A stretch of DNA of 64,000 bases from Flaccisagitta enflata (GCA_965153355.1 OZ231127.1:25420001-25484000), one strand, 5' to 3'; counted from the stretch's first letter, positions 33,361 to 45,212 are shown. The notes: generated by a model not told the origin, from the sequence alone. Translations and numbers: made by a program.

Positions 33361-33975
33361 GGCTCCACACTTACCCTAACCCTAACTCCACACTTACCCT
33401 AACCCTAACTCCACACTTACCCTAACCCTAACTCCACACTTACCCTAACCCTAACTCCACACTTACCCTAACTCCACACTTACCCTAACCCTAACTCCAC
33501 ACTTACCCTAACCCTAACTCCACACTTACCCTAACCCTAACTCCACACTTACCCTAACCCTAACTCCACACTTACCCTAACCCTAACTCCACACTTACCC
33601 TAACCCTAACTCCACACTTACCCTAACCCTAACTCCACACTTAACCTAACACATACCTAACCTAACTCCACACCCTAACCTAACTCACATACCTAACCTA
33701 ACTCCACTTACCTAGCCTAACTCCACACTTACCTAACCTAACTACATACCCTAAACCTAACTCCACACTTACCTAACCTAACTCACACTTACCTAACCTA
33801 ACTCCACACTTACCCTAACCCTAACTCCACACTTACCCTATCCCTAACTCCACACTTACCCTAACTCCACACTTACCCTAAACATAACTCCACACTCACC
33901 CTAACCCTAACTCCACACTAACCCTAACGCCTAACCCCACACTTGCCCTAAGCCTATACTTAACCTACCATAACC
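33361..33975. repeat. Interstitial telomere-like satellite
   Basis: About 25 units of CCCTAACCCTAACTCCACACTTA (23 bp), with shorter and decayed units towards the right. Each unit carries two CCCTAA copies (TTAGGG on the other strand). Preceded by the short hairpin TTGCCTTCGGCAA. Confidence 0.92.
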
Positions 33976-33984
33976 CTAAACTTA

Positions 33985-35310
33985 CAAATTGAGCGTATTT
34001 ACTTTTTATTTCTGAACGTCGCATACTATCATTACTTAACTCTTGAGGTGTTGTCTCCACTGCACTTTGTTCTGAGAGCAACTCAAAATTGGACAAAAAT
34101 CGTCTGATAGATTTATTATGTTATAATAAACTTATTTATTTTATATGAAAAATATTATTTATTTCATTTTTTTTTGGTTATTTTTTGTCATATTTTGTCA
34201 TTTATCTTTTTTTTTTTTTTCATTTTTTATTATTTTTGTTATTTTAGTCATTTTCTTTTATTTTTTCATTGTTTTTCATTTTTGTTACTTTTTTTCATTT
34301 TTATCATTTTGATTATCTTGATCATTTTGATCATTTTGGTTATTTTAGTCATTTTGGTCATTTTGGTCATTTTGTTATTTTAGTCATTTTAGTCATTTTA
34401 GTCATTTTAATCATTTTAATTATTTTAATTATTTTTGGTCATTTTAATCATTTTGGTTTTTGTTATTTTCTTTTGACAAAAATAAAAAAAATAACAAAAA
34501 ATGAAAAAAAATGTTTTTTCATGTAATATGTAATTTAACAATATTAAAATATAATAAATCCATCAGATGATTTTTGTCCAATTTTGAGTCGCTCTCAGAA
34601 CATAGTGCACTGGCACTAGGACAAAGACGAAGGAATCAAAAACATTGGGAGTCTTACCTCTAACGTTTTCCACCGTCCTGGCTTTCCCAGAGCTGGCAGA
34701 CGCGAAATCGAACTATAATCCAAGTGGGGTTAAGAGTCACATCTAATGACGTCGTATTCGATCTTGGATCTGGGAAGGAAATGGAAAAAGGAATCTTTGG
34801 TTGAAAAAAAAAGTTGATAAAGCCTCAGCTGGTTCTGGTGTGAGCAGAGGAGTGAAAGTGCGTGTTATTCAATTGGGAGGAGGAAGAGGACAGGCTCCGT
34901 CTGAGAACAAGACAGGGATAAATCGAACTCGGTAAACTTATCTTTTAAGTAACGCCGGGTTACAAAGAGGGTGGCGGCGATGGGTGATGACCCAAAAGGA
35001 TGAATCCTTTGAAAGGGTGGCGCCCGGACCGAAACAATGACGGCTGAATTGCCGCCGATGACGATGCGAAGTGACGGCGGCTTGCGAGACCACCGTAGAC
35101 GAAACGAAGCGGGAGAAAGGGAGGCGGCGGCAGGAGCGGCTCGTGACGGTGAGGCGGCGCCCGCACCGAAGCGATGTCCACGAAATTCTTCCCAGCTAAT
35201 AATGAAGACGTGATGATCATAAAAGGGGATTTTTTTTGCAACCGAAGTCGAATCTTCAATACTAGAGATAAAAGAGGAGAGCGAGGGACAAAATATAAGT
35301 TAAACGACAA
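33985..35310 (+). repeat. Segmental duplicate, left member (carries the 34063 insertion)
   Basis: Shares with 36536-37470: TTTCTGAACGTCGCATAC, TCTTGAGGTGTTG, GAAGACGAAGGAATCAAAA, AGTAACGCCGGGTTACAA and GTGGACATCGCTTCGG-type GC blocks. The stretch 35225-35310 recurs again at 38975-39070. Confidence 0.75.
34063..34607. mobile_element. Inverted-repeat element with a 9-bp tandem core; empty site known in the window
   Basis: Arms start CACTTTGTTCTGAGAGC and end GCTCTCAGAACATAGTG; they pair through GACTCAAAATTGGACAAAAA. CACTG flanks both sides (34058-34062, 34608-34612). The related segment at 36939 reads straight through (CCTCCAGTGGCACTAGG), an empty site. The core (34300-34450) is an ATTTTGGTC/ATTTTAGTC tandem array. 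Confidence 0.8.
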
Positions 35311-35341
35311 ACTTAAACGCGACTCAAATATGACTTAAATA

Positions 35342-35658
35342 CAGGCCTGTATATTGTTCCGTATCCCCCCCCCTGTGGGGGGGGGAAAAAATCAAAGGGT
35401 TTGGAGAAAGGGAAGGAAAAGGAAGGAAGAAAAAAGAAAAAAAAAGAAAACTTGGGGAAAATATAACTTTTGGCAGTAGAAAATAATAAAACATGATAAG
35501 TTAGACACAATTTAACACTATTTAACCCCAAAACACCCAGTTTTAGTGGTTTATAAGGAAGAAAAACATTGATTTTGAACGCGACGCGATGCATCGCGGG
35601 GAAGAAAATCAAGGGGGGGGGGAAATAATCAAAGGTTATGGAATTATATACACCCCTG
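35342..35658. mobile_element. hAT-type MITE, CAGGGGTGTATA family, copy 2
   Basis: Ends CAGGCCTGTATATTG and TATATACACCCCTG; exact 8-bp duplication CTTAAATA at 35334-35341 and 35659-35666. Holds poly-C, poly-G and A/G-rich blocks shared with the other copies. Confidence 0.9.
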
Positions 35659-35804
35659 CTTAAATACGCTTCAAATATAACTCAAACGTAATAGCAATAA
35701 TAATTCAAATCGCGACAATCAGTCAAAGCATAAAAAAGTTTTCCATTCTATAAATCCGCGACAACTACGACAATGATGACGACAACCACCCGCGCTACAT
35801 TATA

Positions 35805-36210
35805 CACTTTTTTTTATAAGAACGTCATTTTTTTTTCAAAGGCTTTATGTTCTTATTTTCAAGGCCAAATAAAGCCTTAAACGTTCTTAGAGTGTTCTTA
35901 ATTTTTAATACTATTATAACGATAGAAAACCTTAAAATATATTTTTATTCAATTATACTAAATATATTTTACTAAATACTGTTAAAACGAATGCCAATCA
36001 TTAAAGTCTTAAGATATTTTCATGATATTCATTTAAAAATTATCAAATATCATCTTGATTATACATAAATTCAAATATTTTTTTAGTAATATCTTAAGCG
36101 AAGTTTTTTCTCAAAATTTTAAGCCTTTGTATATTCTTAAAATGTTTTTAATTTTGGGGCCATTTGCAGCCATGATGTTTTTATAAACTAGGTTCTTATA
36201 AAAAAAAGTG
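35805..36210. mobile_element. TA-flanked MITE, TATAAGAAC family, copy 2
   Basis: Ends CACTTTTTTTTATAAGAAC and GTTCTTATAAAAAAAAGTG between TA; 406 bp; interior very AT-rich. Confidence 0.85.
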
Positions 36211-36283
36211 TAATCCGCGTCGGAGTGATATTCCGTCTCGGTCAAAATCGAATATAAATGATCAAATGAATCAACGGGCCACT

Positions 36284-36480
36284 CGGTCGCTCACTAAGTT
36301 CATTCCCATACACTGCTCACTAGCTCTGCAGCGCTCTGCTTCGCTATGCTCGCTTCGTTCACCTGCTCTGCAGCGCTCCGCTTCGCTATGCTCCACTATG
36401 CTCGCTTCACTCACTCGCTCGGGAGCGCTCCGCTTCGCTACGCTCCGCTGTTCGCCTTTGCTCACTCGCTCCGCAAAAAG
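36284..36480. repeat. GCTCCGCTTCGCTACGCT repeats
   Basis: Loose tandem units of CTCCGCTTCGCTATGCTC; self-complementary (AGCG/CGCT). No coding meaning. Confidence 0.75.
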
Positions 36481-36535
36481 CGCTTATCTTGTGCGGTTGG
36501 CGCCTCCGTCGTAAAACGTAACAATCTTTCATTAA

Positions 36536-37470
36536 CTTGTACAAATTCAGTGTATCTACTTTCTATCAGGGGTGTATATTCTTGAGTCGCTTTTGATTTC
36601 CCCCCCCCTGCCTTTAATTTTTTTCCTCGCAACGCGTCATGTCGCGTTTTTATATCCATGATTTTCTTCCCCATATAGCAATAAAACTATGTAGTTAAGG
36701 TTTAAATAGTGTTAAATTGTGTTTTACTAATTGAGTTATATGATTTAGTATTGTAAAAAGTTACATTTTCCCCAAATTTCCTTTTTTTCTCTTTTTTCCC
36801 CCTTTGATTCCCTTCTCCATCTCCAGACCCTTTGATTTCACCCCCCCCCCACGGGGGGGGGGAAACTCAAGAATATACAGGCCTACTTTCTATTTCTGAA
36901 CATTGCATACCATCATTACTTAGCTCTTGAGGTGTTGCCTCCAGTGGCACTAGGACGAAGACGAAGGAATCAAAACATGGGGTGTCTTACCTATGACGTC
37001 ATCTGCATTCCAGGCTTTCCCTGTCCGGGCAGACGCGGGTTTGTTTCTAATCGAAACCTGAAGCTGAGAAAAGGAGTAAATCTATTTTTAGCTCAGTCTG
37101 GCAATGAAGAGGATGAGCATGTTTGAGGAGGGAGGAAACGCATATTATTCAGTGGGGAAATGAAGAGGCGATTCTATCAGGATTACTCTGCCTTGAAACT
37201 GAAGCAGGCTAAACCTTGTCTGGGAAACGAAGCAGTGAACTTATCTTTTTAGTAACGCCGGGTTACAATGAGGGTGACGGCCGGACGTAACGACCCGAAA
37301 GGATGACTCCAATGACGGGTAACGTTTGACCGAGGCGAAGCGAAGTGACAGCGGCTTGTGAGACCACCGAAGACGAAGCGATGTGGTAGGATGTGGGAGG
37401 CGGCGGTGAGAGCGGCTCGTGACGATGAAGCGGCGCCCGAAGCGATGCGATGTCCACGTATTCACAATGA
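36536..37470 (+). repeat. Segmental duplicate, right member (carries the 36567 insertion)
   Basis: Paralogue of 33985-35310, lacking the 34063 element and holding the hAT MITE instead. The antisense frames rich in R-S-L-R/H-P in both copies come from the same GC-rich block (CGAAGCGATG) and are not taken as genes. Confidence 0.75.
36567..36885. mobile_element. hAT-type MITE, CAGGGGTGTATA family, copy 3
   Basis: Ends CAGGGGTGTATATTCTTGAG and CTCAAGAATATACAGGCCTA; 8-bp duplication CTTTCTAT on both sides (36559-36566, 36886-36893). The paralogous segment near 34000 lacks it and shows the uncut target ACTTTTTATTTCTG. Confidence 0.9.
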
Positions 37471-37504
37471 GGTTGCGGGATTTTATAAACTATGAAAAGG
37501 CTTA

Positions 37505-37652
37505 CATTTTTTTATAAGAACGTCATTTTTTTTCGAGGTCTTCAAAAAAGATAGAGATAGCTATTAATAAAATAACTACAATGTTCTTAATTTTAGAGCA
37601 GCCTAAAGCCTTGATGTTTTTATAAACTAGGTTCTTATAAAAGAAAGAAGTG
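37505..37652. mobile_element. TA-flanked MITE, TATAAGAAC family, short copy
   Basis: CATTTTTTTATAAGAACGTC ... GTTCTTATAAAAGAAAGAAG between TA; 148 bp, an internal deletion derivative. Confidence 0.75.
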
Positions 37653-37779
37653 TAGTCCAAAAAAAAGCGTGATAGGTTATGGCAGTCGTAGAACTAATTC
37701 CTTTCAGATAATAACGAAGCTGCCGGTTGACTGTTAGAAGAAGAAGAAAAGGATCGACGAGATTTCGGGGACTTTGGAC

Positions 37780-37990
37780 GTCGAAATTCGTAAGTTAATG
37801 TTCTTCGATCGAGATGAAACTTTTACAGTAGCTGCTTAATGGATCGTCGTGGGCGGACAAAAGCGTCGAGAGCCGTCAAACCGAGTGCCGCCGGCGCTCG
37901 TCGTCGTACTTTGTTCGTAGAAAATCGTATGTTAATGTTCTTCGATCGAGCTGAAACTTTCACCGTGGCTGCTCGATGGTTCGAACTAAC
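37780..37990. repeat. Two ~130-bp direct repeats
   Basis: GTTAATGTTCTTCGATCGAG and GAAACTTTYACMGTRGCTGC recur at 37794 and 37930. The GCCGCCGGCGMTCGTCGTC block between them recurs at 38608. Confidence 0.75.
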
Positions 37991-39460
37991 ACTGTTTCAA
38001 TTTTTAGCCGAATCGTAAGTAGGGTTCGGCGGTGGCGGACGAAACCGTCGAGGGCCGTTGTTCGTATTTGTCAAAGTATCAAATGTGAATAGGAAGAGGC
38101 AGATAGGGCTCAAAAACAAGTACTAATTGTGTTAAATGTTTTCGCGTATCCAACGCTTATCGACCTATTAATGCCCTATCGACCCTACTTCCTACTAGTC
38201 TGTCAGTATGTCAAATGATAAGTCCAGGTTGTTAAATAGTAAAAGGTTTATTCTTGTATCCGATTACTGGCCTTGCCAGATTTAACACTGTAAAGAAATA
38301 ATGAGATCATGTCAGTTACAATGAATATCTAGAAAAAGCAAGCAATATGTCAATCATACAATCAGTCATACAATCAATCAAGCAATCATTCGTACAAATA
38401 TCCTAAATACTTACCAAGTGTGGACTTGTAACCAAAAAGTCGAATATTCAATGAGAATTCAGAAATGTCAAATCAATTCATGGAGACAAAAATTCAAGAG
38501 CAATGGATAAACACTGATCAAAGCTATAAGCAATGAATCTAAGGCTCAGTTCTTTAGATGTGTTGTTTCTGCGCGTTCGTCGTTGCTCCGTCGAACAGCC
38601 GTCGAACCGAGTGCCGCCGGCGATCGTCGTCTTGCTTTGGTTGCGTGGAGATCGATGTTAGCGGGTCGTCGGGCTGCTAGGGACGATCGTGTGTGGTGGA
38701 GGAAGTGTCGAGGCACCTGCCTGTCTCGAAGCCGTGGTTCAGCTGCAGCTGGTCGTCGAAGCTGTTGAATGAAGCTGGTCATCGACGAGCCGTTTGAAGT
38801 GAGTCGGATCGATGATGTCGACTTTGTTGGCTGCTGCTGGTGACTACCGTGGTCTGGAGACGTTTGTCGATGCAGAGGGTGCCCGTTTACGCTCCCGAAG
38901 TTGTTAACATGCGGATAGAACAGGGGAAACAAAGTATGAATAAAGAGTTTATGTAACGAAGGGCATGTACAATTTGCAACCGAAGACAAATCGTCAATAC
39001 TAGAGATAAAAGAGAAAAGCGAGGGACAAAATAAGTTAAAAACGACAAAACTTAAATGTGACCAAAACACGACTCAAATACAACTGAAATACGATTCAAA
39101 TGTAACTCAAACGTAATAGCAATAATTTAAATACTATTCATCAATGTTCCTGGACGGGGATAGACGACGACTGCGATGCGACAACGTGAGCGAACGATTT
39201 TAAACTATAGCGATAATGACAACGACTACAACAATAACTAAAAGATAACCAATGAGAGGACACGATTCTACGAGACACGAGGCGACTAATGATGCGACTA
39301 ATGGTTGACAAATCAGAGGACGAGGTAAGGTATACAATAAACGACAAGGGTAAGTTAGGGCAAAACGTAAGGGGAAACGAGATAGGGGAAACGAGATAGG
39401 GGAAGGGCAACGCGGACAGGATGTGACATGTATGAATTAGGACGAGAAAAAGTGACAGAA
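37991..39460. other. Intron sequence with dispersed repeat pieces
   Basis: The 38570-38660 block repeats the GC-rich GCCGCCGGCG motif and 38975-39130 repeats part of 35225-35335. The minus-strand frame across 38546-39070 is Arg/Ser-rich and follows these repeats, so it is not called. Confidence 0.55.
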
Positions 39461-39483
39461 AGAGAGAGAGAGAGAGAGAGAGA
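39461..39483. repeat. (GA)n microsatellite
   Basis: Eleven GA units. Confidence 0.9.
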
Positions 39484-39889
39484 TCAGCGAAGAACTCCTT
39501 CAATCATACGCAGAAATGAGAGCGAAGCTTCGAAGAATGCCGACTCGCCGAACTCACCAAATTCCGGCATTTCCATATCCCCGATGATTTTTTTTTCTGA
39601 AAATGAAGAGGAAGACATGGCAAACAAAGCCAATAAATAGTAACAGCAACAAATCTTTTTTTTATGATTAGTTCCGTGGCGCAAGAAGCCTTTCCGTTCT
39701 CACATTCATTACTTCGAGGAAGCGACATATACTGACCGCGTTCCAATAATTATTGCCTTTTGTCATTCTTGATTTCTTGAAATACATCGTCAACCTTTTC
39801 AATGAATGATTGAGGCGGAATTGTCGAAGAGTTAGCGTATATTGTTGATGATGTCACTTGAGGGAAAGAGAAGAAGCAAAGTCGATCAT

Positions 39890-40076
39890 GGCCACCCCTA
39901 TGGCAAACCTTAAGGCCACCCCTATGGCCAACCGCAAGGCCACCCCTTCCTTGCTGATGGCCACCCCTACCTTGACCAAGGCCACCCTTACCTTGATGAA
40001 GGCCACCCATACCTTGACGGAGGCCACCCGTACCTTGCCACCCGTACCTTGGCCACCCGTCTAAGGACGGGTGGCC
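39890..40076. repeat. GGCCACCC tandem array ending in its own hairpin
   Basis: About eight units of GGCCACCCCTACCTTGA-like 18-21-bp repeats, ending in hairpin GGCCACCCGT-CTAAGG-ACGGGTGGCC (40051-40076). The hairpin arm is the array unit. Confidence 0.85.
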
Positions 40077-40089
40077 ATGTCTAATCACA

Positions 40090-40754
40090 TAGGGAGACTG
40101 TTATAACTAACTACGCCCAAATATTTTGCTAGATAAAAAAAAAAGAAACTTTTCAATCAGCGAGGAAAATATGGCCATGGTTATGACAGTGGCCACGGGC
40201 GATGGCCTTGGCCCTCGTGTACTTCGTGTCCCATTCAATCATTTTCAAGACTCGTTTCACTTTCATTTAACCCCCTTTTTTTCTATGTTCGAAAAAATTT
40301 CATTTGGTATTTAAACAACAAATTTGATTGAAACATGAAACCTAAAATCTTTTAAAAGTCTCTTTCACTCTCTTTCAATCCCTTTTCCTCTTCGGCCTCC
40401 TCTCAGTTTTTGCATATTTTCTCCGGGTGTAGATCTAGATCAAATCGAAGAGATGAATTGGTTTTCTGTCGGGATTGGATATATTTATGTAGTTTCAAGG
40501 GAAGCTTTTTGGTGGTGTCTGGTCCTAGGGGCAAACTAGGAGGCTTCGTCAGCTTGAAAGTCATTACTGAAGATGTTAATCTAATTCATGAGGGTTTTTC
40601 ATGGTCGTTTACTCGGGAGATTTTAGACATTAACGTTGACTCCCATGAAGAAAAAAGAAAGAAAAATAAGCCAAACGATTCATATTTTTGCGGAGGTATA
40701 AAATGTATATCACTCCTGCTTTTCCTCTTTCTTTTACTCTCGCTTCCTCTCACC
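40090..40754. other. Intron sequence before the terminal IgSF exon
   Basis: A short plus-strand frame from 40410 has mixed composition but no acceptor/donor pair, and exons 3 and 4 already join in phase without it. Confidence 0.5.
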
Positions 40755-40776
40755 CCTGTCTGTCTGTCTGTCCGTC

Positions 40777-40831
<55 letters not shown>

Positions 40832-40860
40832 GTCTCTCTGTCTATCTCTCTGTCTGTCGC
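40755..40860. repeat. (TGTC)n microsatellite
   Basis: About 25 TGTC units with CTCTG interruptions, 280 bp upstream of the terminal IgSF exon. Confidence 0.95.
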
Positions 40861-41139
40861 TCTCGCTCACTCTTTCTCTCTCCCCTTTCTTCTCCCATTC
40901 CCTCTTTCCAGGACACCACCATACCACACTCATTGACGCACTCGTCGTGAATGTATATTAGAATTTCCATTTTCTCCAAACACACATTGTTATGCCTTTT
41001 AAAAAGAAAATTGGCTTCCGTGTTTTCCCTCCTGTTTCCTTTTGTGTTGTAATTTATCATTTGCGGTAAAACTTCTTTTTTTTTCTCCTCCTCCTCTTCC
41101 TCCTCCTTCCCCCAACACCATCCTCATCACCCACCACAG

Positions 41140-42165
41140 GTGGTGGAACAGCCAACTTGTTACGATCGGCGGACTCGTCTGCAAGAATCGGAGACCGTTT
41201 CCTACACTTGCATCGTTCGCGTCAAAGGTGAAAATAGCGGCGCCACGGGCGTGGCTTGGAACAAACCCAAAGCCATCAAAACGGCGCGCACCAACGCCTC
41301 GGATTACACCATCGTCGCGTCGGACCTGTCCTATCGCGCCCGTTATCAAGACAACGGCGACCCTTTAGCGTGTTTCGCGCGAAACCGGCATTGGAATCGC
41401 ACTCTGCCGATGCCCAACTGCTCTTTGGGCGTTCTCGACGTTCAATTCCCGCCAAAGTTGGTTTGCGACAGCGTGCAGACTTTCCCCAACACCCCGTCGG
41501 CGAATCTCTACGTCTTCTGCGACATTTTGGCCAATCCTATCGAGGATCTCGACTCGATCTTGTGGTACGTGCATTACAAAGGCGCCATGAGACGCATCGA
41601 GGATTTCGCCAACTTGACGCGGATGGACAAGTCGATCGCTAACGGGTATCGATCCCGACTCAACGTCCCCAACGCCCTCGTCGAGTCGCAAGAAGGCGGC
41701 ATCGACTTCGAACTCAAAATCTACTTTGGCGGCGAGACGCAGACGCGGACGATCCGTTTGAAGTTGGAATCTCACGTGCCGACGATGTACATTTACATCG
41801 GCGCCGCGTTGGGCGCTGGTTTCGTGGTCAGTCTTTGCTTAGTCGCCTGCTGCTGGCGCTGCTGCGTTTTAAACGCGGATAAAGGCAAAAAACAAAAGAT
41901 CAAAAGAGACGCCGATGGCAAAGAATATCGGAATGGCGATGTGACGCCTAATGGACACGCCGCCGGTACGCCCAATGGAACGCCCAAATGGTCTACGCCC
42001 AATTCTAGAAGGGCTACGCCGTTACAAGGCAATGAAATTGAAGTGAAACCCAAATATCAAGAGATCCGCTATCATCAACAACGATCTCACAATCAGAATT
42101 ATCCTTTTAACAACGAACTCGAAGATGAACGGGGCAGAAAAGTCAGATTTCAAAACAACCTGTAA
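41140..42165 (+). CDS. IgSF gene terminal exon: two Ig-like domains, transmembrane helix, cytoplasmic tail
   Basis: Acceptor CACCACAG ends at 41139, and 341 codons then run to TAA at 42163-42165. The exon continues exon 3 in phase 0 (A-L-T|V-V-E-Q-P). Ig-like domain 2 has C851, W867 and C905 (Y-T-C ... V-A-W ... L-A-C). The third domain has C936, C954 and W969 but no Cys in its last strand, so it is atypical. N-glycosylation sequons are N-A-S, N-R-T, N-C-S and N-L-T. A hydrophobic helix (about 1044-1065, Y-I-Y-I-G-A-A-L-G-A-G) is followed by a Cys cluster C-C-W-R-C-C, possibly palmitoylated, and a basic tail with repeated T-P-N-G/T-P motifs. This architecture is that of a cell-surface adhesion or recognition protein. 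I do not recognise the orthologue. Codons are G/C-rich at third positions, unlike the AT-rich surroundings. Confidence 0.93.
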   Translation: MVEQPTCYDRRTRLQESETVSYTCIVRVKGENSGATGVAWNKPKAIKTARTNASDYTIVASDLSYRARYQDNGDPLACFARNRHWNRTLPMPNCSLGVLDVQFPPKLVCDSVQTFPNTPSANLYVFCDILANPIEDLDSILWYVHYKGAMRRIEDFANLTRMDKSIANGYRSRLNVPNALVESQEGGIDFELKIYFGGETQTRTIRLKLESHVPTMYIYIGAALGAGFVVSLCLVACCWRCCVLNADKGKKQKIKRDADGKEYRNGDVTPNGHAAGTPNGTPKWSTPNSRRATPLQGNEIEVKPKYQEIRYHQQRSHNQNYPFNNELEDERGRKVRFQNNL

Positions 42166-42410
42166 CGAGATTAAAAACTGATGTTCTATCAAGCTTTACG
42201 CTGAGATTATTATTTATTATACTTATCCAGTGTTAATGTTTTTGTGTGTGATCCTTGGAAACAAAACATGTGATCGATTCGGGTTTTGTCGTGTGTCTTA
42301 ATCAGTGATTTCATCGTAATCGCAGATGTTAGTTTTTTTTTCGCGTCTTTACATATGACAGGTATATCAAATGTTCAAAGTGTCTGTCTGGCTTTCTGTC
42401 ATGCTGTCGG

Positions 42411-42632
<222 letters not shown>

Positions 42633-44039
42633 AGTTATCTTGACCTGTCTGTATCCACTCGCCCGTTAAAATAAGTGGACAACCTGACATAAGGTAGAAC
42701 AATATTCAAAGAAAGGTCGTCTAAAAACGCGGATATTTCTGAATTTCATATACACGGTGGTAACTTTTACGTAAGTGTATCATCTTGACCACTATTGGAA
42801 TGATAAGGTTTGTAACTGACCAAATAATGATTAGTTAGCCAGTGATTGATGGTCTCGCTTAAGTAAATCGGTGTGTCTACAGACAGCTCTCAACATAAGC
42901 CGATCAAACCATGCATATGACTGAAATCATTGATATTAACTGCGATGTTTATTTTGTTGTTCAGTGTTCCATTATTAAGGCCCTCTTGTTTTCTTTCGCG
43001 ATTGGCTTAGAATATCTGTGTTTGTTTCCTCGCGTTTATTTGCTTCCGTCTTTTTATTACGACTAAAGTTGAAATTAACTTAATTAAATCTTCATTTGTT
43101 GAAAAAACTGATCATTTTTCGTTAAATAGTTGTTGATAGTAGCTTGGTAGCCAAGTAGCCTGGCAGCCAAGTAGATGTTGTGGGCGGTGAACTATTCATC
43201 TCAGACCCATGAAGCTTCAACACAAAAAATGGCAAATATAGTAATTAAATTGGCAAGTTATTCCAGGTACCTGAGATATTGCATCTACGTAAGAATAAAA
43301 GCTTTTGCATCTAGGATAAAGAAGATGAGGACAATAGTAGACAGTTAGCTGATCAAATATGGTAAATAAAGAATTTCCGCAATAGAGCTGCCAGATGAAT
43401 GATGGTAAGAGAAGATAGAAACATGGTCAAGGGCATGGTGGATAAAATGGACGAAATGAAGGTCACAAGTGGTCACAAGTGGTCACAAGTGGCTGCAATG
43501 GACGGGCAGTTTGCCGGGTGGGTGACAAATGGCAATGGATATATAAGACATGGAGACTGGGATGAAATGTTAGGAAATGATGATTCAAATTCAAAATGTA
43601 CACGGAGCCAATTAACCTACGGATTTGGGGGGATAGGAGCAAGGTAAAGAAAACAGATAATGAGGTTGATAGGATACACTGATTGCGGTAATCACAAGAA
43701 CATAAGTATGATATAAGGATTCACTGATTGTGGTAGTTCATAGAATATAATGTTGGTCTAAAGTTGTTTCTAAAAATGTCACGAATTGAATCTAAGGTAG
43801 TTAAAGCGTTTGGTGAAGTAAATACCCATGATCTCATCCTTATATTCATGAGAATTTGCCTACATGGCTTTTTTCTCATGGAAAATTGATGAGTGTTTCG
43901 ACTTGAGAAATCGGAATTTACACTCGCTCTATGATGGATGAGATGTTTCTCTGATCTCCATGGTTTATGCGTAAACGAGAATAACCTCCCAGGGACGCTC
44001 CCACGAAGGTAGCGCGTCCTACCCCTGGACCCCCCTTAC
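42633..44039. other. Region downstream of the IgSF gene
   Basis: AT-rich; three copies of GGTCACAAGT at 43459-43490. A candidate AATAAA lies near 43367, too far for confident use as the poly(A) signal. Confidence 0.5.
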
Positions 44040-44348
44040 CTCCTTCATACTCTCCTTTAGAAAGAAGCTGAAGACGTGAAATGTATCATCGCCGCAAAAA
44101 GCACGAGAATCTCGGTGCGTATTTTCTTTTCCTCTTTCAACTATCATTGCTTCTTCAACAGTTGTTAGATGAACAGCGTTATTGACAATGATGTTCTTTT
44201 GCGGAATATCAAATATTTTGGCTAATAAATGATTCTGGCGTATGACGACACAGCTTCGTACATGATGACTATTGATTTTAAAGCTGGCACCATATTGAAA
44301 CATTCTTACCCAGCCTTTTAGGTCGCTGTCATACTTAACTGCCACATC
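44040..44348 (-). CDS. Internal exon of an unidentified minus-strand gene
   Basis: Read on the minus strand, TGTATTTGTTAG|GATGTG gives an acceptor before 44348 and AAGGAG|GTAAGG a donor after 44040. The 309 bp between are open in one frame (103 codons, phase 0 at both ends). The protein begins D-V-A-V-K-Y-D-S-D-L-K-G-W-V-R and has mixed, non-repetitive composition with hydrophobic and charged residues, as expected of a folded domain, unlike the low-complexity frames elsewhere in the window. I do not recognise the family. The exon lies about 1.9 kb downstream of the IgSF stop codon, in the opposite direction. The next phase-compatible minus exon seen is at 4292. Confidence 0.6.
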
Positions 44349-44745
44349 CTAACAAATACAACATAAGCATGCCCGAGTGCAACTCTGCTCACATGTATTC
44401 TCATTTACTTCGCCTCACGTCTGACGCAAGATAAGCTCTTCATTCACATATCCCCGCAACTTCATTTCTAATTTACATCTCACCTCCGGGGCCGTGGAGA
44501 AGGGTGGTCACCCCCCATCTAAGATGGAGACCTGGGCTCAAGGGGGGACCAGGGGGACATTTAAGATGAGAAAAAAAAGAAAAAAAGAAAAAAGAGAAAT
44601 AGCTGAAGTGACCTTTGAACTCTTATTATCACAAGTAGCCTTGGTTATGGTCATCTTACATTTACTTTTCACCATATCTTTGATGTGCATCCCAACTCGC
44701 CTGATCTGTAAACCCCTTACACATCAAAATTCTAATAGGGATTTT

Positions 44746-44896
44746 TAGTCGCGGACACGCGACTCTACACCTTGCCGTGTCGGTCGGTACGTCGGTAGGT
44801 CGGTCCGTTACGAATTTTGTTGAATTCCGAGCGGTTATTACATTACTGTCCCTGCCCAATCGTCCGCGACTGTCTTGCCGTTTATCCGGCCTTGTT
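44746..44896 (+). mobile_element. HCE, arm type AGTCGCGGAC
   Basis: Hairpin AGTCGCGGACACGCGACT; internal GTCCGCGACT exact; end TGCCGTTTATCCGGCCTTG. Confidence 0.87.
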
Positions 44897-45212
44897 CTCC
44901 GTCTCACTGCATTGGCTTACCACTTAGTCATTGGCACTGACAGCTCACCTAGCCATCCTCAACGATTCCAGTCCATATGGACCATAGCCAGGTGTAGGCC
45001 ATTCCTTCCGCTTTCAATTAGTTATCTCCACCGTGCCGTTAGATCTGAGTCGTAAATTTCCCTTTGCTGCGCATGGTGCGCCAAATACACTTTAAAAGGT
45101 TAAAAGAAGAAGAGTAACTCAGGGTAACAATGACTCTCGCAGATGGATGGGCAGGGACACTCACTCACTCATTCACCCACTCACTCGCTCACTCATTCTT
45201 CCTTATCTTTCT

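Noticed and set aside
33361-33975. A real chromosome end
   Set aside because: Unique sequence and other elements continue on both sides, and the unit is a 23-bp derivative and not pure TTAGGG.
34960-35310. Minus-strand 116-codon frame
   Set aside because: Lies in the duplicated GC-rich block; the paralogue at 37241-37465 is open in a different way, so no frame is conserved.
43381-43647. Plus-strand 82-codon frame (M-V-R-E-D-R-N-M-V-K)
   Set aside because: Includes a short GGTCACAAGT tandem repeat, and no splice site or family supports it.
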